Assembly: GCA_900539175.1 (NCBI GenBank)
Contig: UQAW01000010.1
Location: forward strand, 12,206 to 76,205
Source: an uncultured Lachnospiraceae bacterium
Lineage (GTDB): Bacteria; Bacillota; Clostridia; Lachnospirales; Lachnospiraceae
Reading direction: 5' to 3'
DNA length: 64,000 nucleotides
Below, in pieces: positions 34,233 to 42,073 of the stretch; the first letter of the stretch is position 1; every line of letters starts with the position of its first letter. The notes beneath the pieces are model-generated. The model was not told the DNA's origin and did not search any database. It saw only the letters and a program-made list of their open reading frames with translations. The position numbers were made by a program, and so were the translations under genes.

Positions 34233-34697
34233 ATGCTGAATATTGTTATTAGCCGGGGGTCTAAGGAAATCGAAGATAGCAATTATGTGTTCAGCCCGGA
34301 CACTTATTTTAAATATAATTATGAGGATGAATGGTTTGAAGATGAGCTGGTCAGGGAAATGGTTCGGGATGTAGATGGTTCAACTGTAGAATCAGCGCAT
34401 GCTATTGACAGTCCTGTATTGGGAGTGATTGCTCCGGAAAGGTTGTCGGGTGGTGTGAAAGCACTCATTATTATGTATAAAGAGCCAAAGCTTATTGTAA
34501 ATGCATCTGCCTGTGGGGATAATTGTGCAAAATGGATCCTGGAGATAGGAAAGCGGCAGGACATAACGGTCAGGCTCGGTTATGAGATGGAATTTCAGGA
34601 GCCTTTTGACATATGTATTAAAAACAGCGGTAAGATCGTTCATAACTATGCGGATTTTCTAAAGGAATTCCAGGAGGTGGAAATTTTTGAAGGGTAA
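34233..34697 (+). CDS. DUF4869-like protein
   Basis: The product has 154 residues: MLNIVISRGSKEIEDSNYVF, then an acidic segment with FKYNYEDEWFEDELVREMVRDVDGS, and IDSPVLGVIAPERLSGGVKALI. This pattern is seen in DUF4869 proteins of gut Clostridia, which are usually followed by a P-loop protein, as here. The ribosome site is AAAGGAAAG. It is intact, but its partner downstream is broken. The biological role is not known. Confidence 0.6.
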   Translation: MLNIVISRGSKEIEDSNYVFSPDTYFKYNYEDEWFEDELVREMVRDVDGSTVESAHAIDSPVLGVIAPERLSGGVKALIIMYKEPKLIVNASACGDNCAKWILEIGKRQDITVRLGYEMEFQEPFDICIKNSGKIVHNYADFLKEFQEVEIFEG

Positions 34698-35659
34698 TGT
34701 AAAAATTGTAGTTTCTACCAAGAGGCTCCGTTATGAATTGAATTTGCGCAGGAATATTACAATCATACAGGGTGATAGTGCCACCGGAAAGACAACGTTG
34801 GTTCAGATTGTGAGTGATTACCTGTCCGGCAGAACATGACCGGGAACGGAGGTAATATGCGACTGGGAATGTGCTGTGTTAACGGGGGATGCTGAAAGTG
34901 TTATAGCGAGACTGGAGAGGCTGTCGAATACCGTTGTGTTCGTGGATGAGCAGGAACGGTTTTTATATTCAAAGGTTTTTGCAGAAGCAGTTTTGAATTC
35001 AGACTGCTATTTTGTTTTTATTACAAGAGATGGACTGCCTATGCTGCCGTACAGCGTCAATGAAATCTACTGCCTGAAAAACAGCGGATACTATCAAAAT
35101 ACCAGACAGGTATATAATTCCATGCATCAGGTGTATCCGGAAAGGGTGGTGGAAGAAAAAATAAAACCGTCTATTATCCTTACTGAAGATTCAAATGCCG
35201 GCTATGAAATGTATGATGCTATTTGCAAGGAGACGAAGATATTGTGTTATTCTGCGGGAGGTAAATCGAATGTGGCAGGATATATTCTTGCTAACAGAGA
35301 TAAGCAGATATTTGCAGTTGTTGATGGTGCAGCTTTTGGAGCTGATATGAGAAGTGTGGTACATGCATGCATTGGAAGTGAACAAAGGAAGCCATGTATG
35401 GACGCCGGAGTCCTTTGAGTATTTAATCTTACAATCGGGTATTATACAGGCAGAGGGATTAAGTAAAATGATGGAGGAACCTGGAGATTTTATTGAGAGC
35501 GGAAAATTTAGTTCGTGGGAAAGATTTTTCACCTGGCTGATTGAGGATCTCACGAGAAGCACAATTTACGCTTATAGTAAGAAAAAGCTCAATCCTAATT
35601 ATCCTACAAAAGGGAATATTGAGAAAATGAAAAAATTGATGCCGGATATCAGTGTATGA
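34687..35659 (+). pseudogene. Broken P-loop protein, partner of DUF4869-like gene
   Basis: A TTG start at 34687, seven bases after GGAGGTGG, opens MKGNVKIVVSTKRLRYEL and a Walker A GDSATGKTT. The frame meets a TGA at 34837-34839 after LSGRT. It continues in the same frame (VICDWECAVLTGDAE...FVDEQERF...FVFITRDGLPMLPYS). Around 35375-35395 it shifts frame; the rest (GSHVWTPESFEYLILQSG...AYSKKKLNP) is read to 35659. The protein would be an ATPase of about 320 residues. Two independent lesions point to a true pseudogene rather than one sequencing error. Confidence 0.7.
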
Positions 35660-35676
35660 TTTCAGATGGACTGATC

Positions 35677-35801
35677 GGTGCGCATTTCAGTGGAAAATGC
35701 GGTACGGCCGTTGCAGAAGAAAATTTTATGTAAATGAAAGAACTGTTATACATCCTCCTGGATTTATGTTGAAACCAATATGAATCCAGGGGGATATTTT
35801 T
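35677..35801 (+). repeat. Decayed copy of zinc-ribbon gene 3' end plus terminator
   Basis: GGTGCGCATTTC, GTGGAAAATGCGGTACGG and the following hairpin match 33981-34113. The translated scrap is GAHFSGKCGTAVAEE, with the first ribbon Cys changed to Ser. The terminator copy pairs ATCCTCCTGGATT (35752-35764) with AATCCAGGGGGAT (35783-35795) and then has ATTTTT. The two copies flank the DUF4869 pair as direct repeats. Confidence 0.65.
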
Positions 35802-36236
35802 ATGGCAAGAGATAACAAAAATGACAAGAAAACACAGGAAATGTCCCACGACAGATTGGTGATGTACAAGATGCATAATAAAAAATGACAAGAATGAAAA
35901 AAAGATCCTGTTTATTGTGCAAATTGGATGGTATATAATGTAGGAGAATAGAAAATTTAATAAAAATAAACAGAATATTTTTCTGGAATCCTGAAAACAT
36001 TGCATCATAAAAAGGGAATATAGACAAAGATTCCGGGAAAATATCAAAGAAAAGAGGAGGGGTATAAAAATTTACAGTATTTCTACAGACATCATTATGA
36101 CGACAGAAGTGGCAGGATAGGATTCCAATCAGAGTGAAAAACTCAGAATGCGGATCCGGGCAGACAGAATAAGAAGCTTGTCAGGAGTGAAATTTTATGT
36201 ATCAAAAAGAAATTTTGAAAAAACAGGAGGATGAGA
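35802..36236. other. Intergenic, no supported gene
   Basis: This stretch is AT-rich. A 28-codon frame from ATG 35802 (MARDNKNDKKTQEMSHDR) has no ribosome site because it sits in the terminator tail; it may be a relic. AACAGGAGGATGAG near the end is the ribosome site of the SLH relic. Confidence 0.4.
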
Positions 36237-36572
36237 ATGAAAAAGAGAATACTAAGTTTTGCGCTTTGTCTGGTCATGTTGGTTTCTTGTCTGGGGGTTG
36301 CACCGTCCAGAAGTATCAGCCGTGAAGAACTGGCAGTTATGATGTATCGCTACGCAAAATACCGTGGACAGGAGGGTACGGTTAAAGGAGATCTTTTTGT
36401 CTGACCGGATCGTGATTCCGTAAGCGGATTTACAGAGGAAGGGATGTCCTGGGCAGTTGCCAATGACATCATCCGGGGTGCGGATGGAAAACTTCTGAAT
36501 CCGCAGGGCAAGGCAAATCGTGCAGAATGCGCTGCGATTGTTCACAGGTATTTTGAAAATATGGAAAAATAA
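36237..36572 (+). pseudogene. Collapsed SLH-domain surface protein gene
   Basis: ATG 36237 follows AGGAGG and encodes a signal peptide (KKRILSFALCLVMLVSCLGVA) joined directly to SLH-repeat text (ISREELAVMMYRYAKYRG). A TGA at 36402-36404 interrupts the frame where an aromatic residue is expected. SLH text then resumes in frame (PDRDSVSGFTEEGMSWAVAND..RGADGKLLNPQGKANRAECAAIVHRYF) to a TAA. The whole middle of the gene is gone: an internal deletion plus a nonsense codon. SLH domains bind cell-wall polymers. Confidence 0.75.
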
Positions 36573-36917
36573 TTTGATATCAGGGTCATTTTGACCCCAA
36601 CACCACGATTTCTTATTACATAAAAATATGCAACAAATAGTAATGATTATTGAATAAATAGTCATTTGATAATAGAGTATCATTACTAAAAAATGTGTTT
36701 ACACACAAAAATAAAGAGCGATACTGTGGAGATTAAGAGAGATGCATAACTTGAATTTCAGACAGCAGGAACCTACGCATATTATGGAGAATATTGTTTA
36801 TAATGAATGCATTGCCACTTATTTATACCGTTAAAGGATAGAATTCATACTTTCTTTTGTGCTCAAAATAGGGTAAGATAATATGTAAGAAAACAGGTAA
36901 GATGGAGGTATGGATTT
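36573..36917. other. Intergenic with inverted repeat and relic
   Basis: AGTAATGAT (36639-36647) and ATCATTACT (36679-36687) form a perfect 9-bp inverted repeat around an AT-rich centre, possibly an operator or weak terminator. A P-loop protein relic follows at 36742. The stretch before the Fic gene includes a 29-base segment repeated at 38093. Confidence 0.45.
36742..36834 (+). pseudogene. Fragment resembling AAA ATPase (DUF4143-type) end
   Basis: The 30-codon frame HNLNFRQQEPTHIMENIVYNE resembles the EPTHIMENIIYNEL segment of bacterial AAA ATPases that carry a DUF4143 nuclease-like end. Nothing of the rest remains. Low certainty. Confidence 0.35.
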
Positions 36918-37910
36918 ATGGGAAGCTATGTTCCGCCATATGAGATTACAGATAAGATTTTAACTTTGGTATCATCTGTCTCAGAAAAAATAGGACAGAT
37001 TACGGAAAGAAGTAACTTAGAATCAAAGCCACATCTGAGAAGAAATAATAAAATAAGGTCGATTCATTCTTCATTGCGCATTGAGGCAAATGCATTGTCA
37101 TTGAATGAAGTAAAAGATGTGATTGATGGGAAAACTGTTTTGGGAACAGCAAAGGAAATTCAGGAAGTGAAAAACGCTTATGCTGCTTATGAAGAAATAC
37201 CAGTTATTGATCCATACAGTATCTCAGAACTAAAGCGAATTCATGGTATTTTGACGAAGTATATTGTGGATGAATCAGGAATTTTCCGTCAGGGGGAGGA
37301 AGGCGTGTTTAATGGGGACAAATGTATTTTTATGGCGCCTCCTGCCAGATTTGTTCCCGGTCAAATGCAGGATCTGTTTCATTGGATGAAAAGTAACAGA
37401 AATATAGTTCATCCGCTTATTTTAGCCGCTGTATTTCATTATGAATTTGTTTTTATTCATCCATTTGCGGATGGTAATGGCAGGATGGCAAGACTTTGGC
37501 ATACGGTGATTTTATCAAAATGGAAATCGGTTTTTGAGTATATTCCACTGGAGAGTCAGATAGAAAAATTTCAGGATGGATATTACGAGGCTATCGCAGA
37601 GTGTCATATTGATGGGAATAGTACCCGTTTTATAGAATTTATTCTGGAACAGATAGATCTTGTGTTAGATGAAATTCGAAGACAGCCCGGATGTCCGAAT
37701 GAAAATATATCCAGATATGTGAAAAGGCTTTTGGAAGTTATGGAATATGACACACCTTATACTGCTAATGAGATATTGGGGCTGTTGGGCTTAAAGTCGA
37801 AAGATACCCTGAGAAAAAATTATCTTAATCCGGCACTTGAAGGTGGTATGGTGCAGATGACAATTCCAAATGTACCAAAAAGTAAAAATCAGAGATATAT
37901 AAAAAGGTAA
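36918..37910 (+). CDS. Fic-family AMP transferase (class II, self-inhibited)
   Basis: The product has 330 residues. The core motif HPFADGNGRMARL starts at His181, matching HPFx[D/E]GNGR, so AMP transfer to Ser/Thr/Tyr hydroxyls of target proteins is likely. The inhibitory helix SLRIEAN at 52-58 fits the (S/T)xxxE(G/N) motif, with Glu56 blocking ATP; it lies N-terminal, which defines class II. A winged-helix-like C-terminus (ISRYVKRLLEVMEYDTPYTANEILGLLGLKSKDTLRKNYL) may bind DNA. GATGGAGGT precedes ATG. It stands alone without an antitoxin-sized partner, as expected for a self-inhibited type, and is the one intact gene in a zone of relics. Confidence 0.88.
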   Translation: MGSYVPPYEITDKILTLVSSVSEKIGQITERSNLESKPHLRRNNKIRSIHSSLRIEANALSLNEVKDVIDGKTVLGTAKEIQEVKNAYAAYEEIPVIDPYSISELKRIHGILTKYIVDESGIFRQGEEGVFNGDKCIFMAPPARFVPGQMQDLFHWMKSNRNIVHPLILAAVFHYEFVFIHPFADGNGRMARLWHTVILSKWKSVFEYIPLESQIEKFQDGYYEAIAECHIDGNSTRFIEFILEQIDLVLDEIRRQPGCPNENISRYVKRLLEVMEYDTPYTANEILGLLGLKSKDTLRKNYLNPALEGGMVQMTIPNVPKSKNQRYIKR

Positions 37911-38257
37911 GAATTTAAAAATAAAAAACTGACATCCGAAGTGCTGGATGGTCTGAATTATCAGTTTCTACGCCGTCTCCAAAAAGAAGGTCTGCTCACA
38001 CGGAAAGAACTTTTTTCTGAGATTCCGGATGCTATATGTTTGATTTCACGTGGGTACGATAGATAGGACTCCTCATGCTTTTTTTTATGTTTAAAACAGG
38101 GCAAGATAATTTGTAAGAAAAAATTGATATTGCAAAATATATTGCCGTTGAACTGCTTTCGCCGGACAATGCTTCGCGTTATGTATGCGGGCAGAGATGT
38201 TGATAAGCAGCTTAGCTATCATACGAAGATGTAAAAACAAAATAGGAATAAAAATCA
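37911..38257. other. Intergenic with repeat and possible relic
   Basis: An unstarted reading LTSEVLDGLNYQFLRRLQKEGLL..KELFSEIPDA (from 37929) looks like a protein scrap. A segment at 38093-38121 repeats the sequence just upstream of the Fic gene. No intact gene seen. Confidence 0.4.
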
Positions 38258-38287
38258 GGCGTATGAGATGCAATAGTTTCATACGCC
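38258..38287. terminator. Bidirectional terminator after the amidase gene
   Basis: GGCGTATGA (38258-38266) pairs perfectly with TCATACGCC (38279-38287). TTTT follows on the plus strand and TGATTTTTATT on the minus strand, where it ends the amidase transcript 17 bases after its stop. Confidence 0.75.
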
Positions 38288-38303
38288 TTTTGAAAATTCC
38301 TTC

Positions 38304-39218
38304 TTAAATCCCAAAGTAATCGTCCACGCCATCTGCAATTCCTGATGCCATACGTTTTTGCATTTCCTGATCCTGCATGGCAAGATCATCATCAGGGTTG
38401 GTCATAAATCCCATCTCTACAATCGTTACAGGAATTCGGCACCAGTTAATTCCACTCATGTTATCGTAGTTTTGCACTCCCATATTTTTGAATCCGGTCG
38501 CAGCGCAGTAAGCATCTACAACAGATTGGGAGAGACGCTGGCAGGAATCGGCCATGGAACCGACATAAGGGTTGGAAGAGGAAGGTGCCATGGTAAGTGC
38601 ACCGTTCACGGAACTGCTGTCACTGCCGTTTGCGTGAATTCTCAGAAAAATTTCGGCGCCGGAATTATTTGCTGTCTCGGCACGTTCGGCATTACTGATA
38701 TTCACATCATGTGTTTCACGGATCATGACCACCTGATAGCCGCGGTTTTGAAGTTCCTCTCTCAATTTCAAGGAGACATCCAGCGTCAATTGATATTCAG
38801 GAACCCCAGTAGTTCTTCCGGTGGTTCCGCTGGCGACCTTTGCCTTTGTTTCGGAAGCACCTGGACCAATGGGTTCCTGTTCACTGTTTCCCTGTGCCTG
38901 ATGTCCGGCATCAATTGCGACGATATGACCGTTGCCGGAGGGAGTTGGTTCCGGAGTTGGCTCTTCTGTCGGGAAAGGGGTCGGTTCCGGAGTATTCTCT
39001 GGTTCTGCGGTTGGTTCCAGAGTTGGTGTTTCTGTTGGAGAAGGAGTGATTGCAGGAGTTTCTGTTGGAGCAGGTGACTCCGTAAGAAGGGAGGAAATAG
39101 ATGCAGTCTTTTCCTGGGTGGTATTACGCATTTTCAGTAAACTGCTGATACCCAGGACGCATCCAATGATGCCTGCGGCAGCGCATAGGATGACCAGAAT
39201 TTTTAATTTGGTTTTCAT
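38304..39218 (-). CDS. N-acetylmuramoyl-L-alanine amidase (Amidase_3), membrane-anchored
   Basis: The product has 304 residues. The N-terminal span (about 6-28) anchors it outside. Residues 45-93 are a Pro/Thr/Glu wall-spanning linker made of TPTE/EPTPEP units. The catalytic domain has IDAGH (first zinc His, with an acidic residue to follow), RIHAN with the second His, and VEMGFMTNPDDD with the catalytic Glu. It cuts the bond between MurNAc and L-Ala in peptidoglycan, so it serves wall turnover, division or germination. It is the only minus-strand gene for a long way and has its own terminator. Confidence 0.9.
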   Translation of the reverse strand: MKTKLKILVILCAAAGIIGCVLGISSLLKMRNTTQEKTASISSLLTESPAPTETPAITPSPTETPTLEPTAEPENTPEPTPFPTEEPTPEPTPSGNGHIVAIDAGHQAQGNSEQEPIGPGASETKAKVASGTTGRTTGVPEYQLTLDVSLKLREELQNRGYQVVMIRETHDVNISNAERAETANNSGAEIFLRIHANGSDSSSVNGALTMAPSSSNPYVGSMADSCQRLSQSVVDAYCAATGFKNMGVQNYDNMSGINWCRIPVTIVEMGFMTNPDDDLAMQDQEMQKRMASGIADGVDDYFGI

Positions 39219-39525
39219 TGTTTTATATACCTCACTTTAAAATTTTATTAGCAGGCGATTGCGGGAGCACAAAATACTCTTTGCATCCAACATTACAGCT
39301 TAATAGTATAGCAAGAGTTTTTCTGCGTCAACAAGAGAAATTATATTTCTGAAATTTACGAATTCGTAATATTTTGCATTGTTTTTTTATGGTATAGTAG
39401 AAGAAAGTATTTGACCGTGTCTGGAATAAGGAAGCCGGTTATAGAAAGAAACAAAGCGTACAGGCGGCTCCGAAAGAGTTTCGCAATCGCCTATACAAAT
39501 AGTAACAGGAAAGGAGCCAGAGGGG
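39219..39525. other. Divergent intergenic region with structured repeats
   Basis: The region between the divergent amidase and ybaK genes holds GGCGATTGCGGGAGCAC near 39254, related to the element before the kinase. In the ybaK leader, AGGCG (39462-39466) pairs with CGCCT (39488-39492) and encloses CGAAA-GAG-TTTCG. Promoters for both genes should be here, but none is clearly consensus. Confidence 0.45.
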
Positions 39526-39996
39526 ATGGCAATTGATAAAGTAAGGGATTACATGAAAGAGTATAACAAAGATCAGGAAATTATAGAGTTCAGTGAATCT
39601 TCTGCTACCGTGGAGCTTGCGGCTCATGCGGTGGGATGCGAACCGGCGAAGATTGCAAAGACAATGTCTTTTTATGGAAAGGAAGAAGGAAGCTGTATTC
39701 TGGTTGTGACAGCAGGAGACCGGAGAATTGATAACAGTAAATTTAAACATACATTTGGAATGAAAGCAAAAATGCCCAAAGGGGAGGATGTGGAAGCATT
39801 GACAGGACATGCGATCGGGGGCGTTTGCCCTTTTGCAAATCCGGAACATGTGGAAGTATATCTGGATGAATCTATGAAGCGTTTTGAAGTAGTTTATCCG
39901 GCGGCAGGAAGCAGTAATTCAGCAATACCGGTGACTTGTGATGAATTGGAGCAGATCTCCCATGCAAAAGGGTGGGTCGATGTATGCAAAGATTGA
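39526..39996 (+). CDS. ybaK: YbaK/EbsC-family aminoacyl-tRNA deacylase
   Basis: The product has 156 residues and fits the YbaK fold: IIEFSESSATVELAAHAVGCEPAKIAKTMSF, then ILVVTAGDRRIDNSKFK, KMPKGEDVEALTGHAIGGVCPF and a C-terminal strand VYPAAGSSNSAIPV. The GHxxGGVCPF loop with its conserved Lys and Gly residues is typical of Cys-tRNA(Pro) deacylases that correct mischarged tRNA in the cytoplasm. Standalone proteins of this size are normal. The leader contains a hairpin (39462-39492). Confidence 0.88.
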   Translation: MAIDKVRDYMKEYNKDQEIIEFSESSATVELAAHAVGCEPAKIAKTMSFYGKEEGSCILVVTAGDRRIDNSKFKHTFGMKAKMPKGEDVEALTGHAIGGVCPFANPEHVEVYLDESMKRFEVVYPAAGSSNSAIPVTCDELEQISHAKGWVDVCKD

Positions 39997-40028
39997 GAGA
40001 TATGCAGTAGATAGGGGTTGAAACGAGT

Positions 40029-40988
40029 ATGGGACAGATGAAGAATAACAGGAAGGCTCTGCAGGTAATTGCGGAGGTTCGAAAGGCAGTAATCGGAAAG
40101 GACGAAGCTGTTGCGAAGGTGATGACTGCGATTCTGGCAGGAGGTCATATTCTGCTGGAGGATATTCCGGGAGTTGGAAAGACAACGATGGCAGTGGCAT
40201 TTTCAAAGGCTATGGCACTGCAGCAGAACAGGGTACAGTTTACGCCGGATGTACTGCCTGCGGACATTGTAGGATTTTCCATGTATCAGAAAGATACGGG
40301 ACGTTTTGTATATCAGCCGGGAGCCGTAATCTGCAATTTGTTTCTGGCAGATGAAATCAATCGAACTTCACCGAAAACACAGTCTGCACTTCTGGAGGTA
40401 ATGGAAGAGGGAAAGATTACTGTGGATGGGACAGAAATTAAGGTTCCTGAGCCATTTATTGTAATTGCCACACAGAATCCTTTTGGAAGTGCCGGAACGC
40501 AGCTCCTTCCGGAGTCTCAGGTGGATCGTTTTATGATCTGTATGAGTATGGGGTATCCGGATATGAAATATGAGATTGAGATTGTAAAAGGCAAGGTTCT
40601 GAACAATCCTATGGATGAGGTCCAGCCGGTTATGAATGGACAGGAGTTGATGGATATCCGAAAGCTGGCAGAGGCTACTTATATCCATGATGCGGTGTAT
40701 GAATATATGGGACGGTTAGTAGGTGCGACCAGAAAGCATGAGTTGATCGAATTGGGCTTAAGCCCGAGGGGAACACTGTCTATAGCTGCTATGGCCAAAG
40801 CAAATGCATTTCTGGAAGGCAGGGACTATGTGGTTCCGGAAGATGTACAGTTGGTATTTCCTGATGTTGCAGTTCACCGGATACGGCTGAATTCGAAAGC
40901 GAGAATCAATCATGTATCAGTAGCGGAGGTGATACGGCAGATTCTTGAGAAGACACAGAAACCAACGGTGCGTGAAAGACATTCATAG
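40029..40988 (+). CDS. MoxR-family AAA+ ATPase
   Basis: The product has 319 residues with Walker A GVGKTT in DIPGVGKTTMA (48-54), Walker B LFLADEINR, sensor 1 ATQNPFGSAGT and the arginine-rich lid SPRGTLSIAAMAKANAFL. It is a chaperone-like ATPase. In this family it is almost always followed by a DUF58 protein and a transglutaminase-like membrane protein, exactly as here. The trio probably assembles or activates a surface or envelope complex, but its target is unknown. Confidence 0.92.
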   Translation: MGQMKNNRKALQVIAEVRKAVIGKDEAVAKVMTAILAGGHILLEDIPGVGKTTMAVAFSKAMALQQNRVQFTPDVLPADIVGFSMYQKDTGRFVYQPGAVICNLFLADEINRTSPKTQSALLEVMEEGKITVDGTEIKVPEPFIVIATQNPFGSAGTQLLPESQVDRFMICMSMGYPDMKYEIEIVKGKVLNNPMDEVQPVMNGQELMDIRKLAEATYIHDAVYEYMGRLVGATRKHELIELGLSPRGTLSIAAMAKANAFLEGRDYVVPEDVQLVFPDVAVHRIRLNSKARINHVSVAEVIRQILEKTQKPTVRERHS

Positions 40989-40999
40989 GTGGTCAGAAT

Positions 41000-42073
41000 A
41001 TGATTCGAATAATTTTATATCTGTTGGGCACGGCAGTTACCGGATATCTGGCGTTGATTTATCCGAAAGACATGGTGATTATGGTATTTGTTCTGGAAGT
41101 ATTATTATTTCTTCCGGCGCTGCTGTATAGCATGTATCTGTCACGGAAGGTAAAGGTAAGTATCCGGGTGCCGGTTCCTGTTGCGGAGAAGAATCAGGCT
41201 GTTGATGTGGATATTCTGGTGGATAATCAGTCGGGAATGCCGTTGCTTTGTGGAAAACTTTATCTGAAAGTAAGGAATTATTATCACAAAGGAACTGCTT
41301 TGGAAAAGGTTCGGATACAGTCTCCAAGGAAGAGTAAGACCAGCTGCAGATGTCGGTTGAGTAGCGGGAATTGCGGGAAACTGAGTATTGCAGTTGGGAG
41401 AGTATATACAGGTGATCCTTTGGGGATCTTTTATCTGCCGGTGAGCATATCAAAAAGGCAGGAATCCCTGTCTGTGATGCCTGTCATCCAGCCGATGGAA
41501 TTGGACATAGATAAAAGAGACTGGGAGATTCTTTTGGATTCGGATGAATATGACACGACCAGGGGCGGGGAGGATCCGTCAGAGGTATTTCAGATCCGTT
41601 CTTATCGGAGAGGGGATCGGATGCAGAGCATCCACTGGAAAATGACAGCGAAATCTGAAGACTTGATGGTGAAAGAATTTTCCAGACCCCTGTATTGTGC
41701 AGTGGTCATGTTTCTGGATATGAGGGCTGCGCAGAATGGTTCCGGTTTTGACAATGCTGATGAATATCTGGAAAGGGTATTGGCGGTATCCTCCGGGCTT
41801 ATGGAAGCGGAGTGCCGCCATATGGTGGTATGGTATGATAGAAAGGAAAATCAGATCTGCCGTATGCAGATAGAAACGCAGGAGCATCTTTATGGATTGA
41901 TTGAGCAGTTATTTCAGATTCTTCCCTATACGGAAGGTGTGAATCTGGAGGAGCTGTATCATGAAGAATATCCTTATCATACCTATTGTTTGTCGTATCT
42001 TCTGAATCTGAAGCTGGAATTATGGGAAGGAGGTGGATTTTCGTGCAGAGGCGAAAAGAAACTTCTATCGTAA
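41000..42073 (+). CDS. DUF58 membrane protein
   Basis: The product has 357 residues. Two hydrophobic spans fill residues about 1-38. The DUF58 signature is DPSEVFQIRSYRRGDRMQSIHWKMTAKSEDLMVKEF, and a von Willebrand A-like fold surrounds it. The start is 11 bases after the MoxR stop. DUF58 proteins partner with MoxR ATPases. The next gene overlaps its end by 31 bases, so all three are one operon. Confidence 0.9.
   Translation: MIRIILYLLGTAVTGYLALIYPKDMVIMVFVLEVLLFLPALLYSMYLSRKVKVSIRVPVPVAEKNQAVDVDILVDNQSGMPLLCGKLYLKVRNYYHKGTALEKVRIQSPRKSKTSCRCRLSSGNCGKLSIAVGRVYTGDPLGIFYLPVSISKRQESLSVMPVIQPMELDIDKRDWEILLDSDEYDTTRGGEDPSEVFQIRSYRRGDRMQSIHWKMTAKSEDLMVKEFSRPLYCAVVMFLDMRAAQNGSGFDNADEYLERVLAVSSGLMEAECRHMVVWYDRKENQICRMQIETQEHLYGLIEQLFQILPYTEGVNLEELYHEEYPYHTYCLSYLLNLKLELWEGGGFSCRGEKKLLS

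Noticed and set aside
34837..36404. Two in-frame TGA codons (34837, 36402) considered as recoding
   Set aside because: No selenocysteine-type hairpin follows either one, the genes carry other lesions, and normal genes here use TGA as stop.
38358..39077. 239-codon plus-strand frame antisense to the amidase
   Set aside because: It arises from the GC-rich Pro/Thr linker and catalytic codons of the amidase; no ribosome site.
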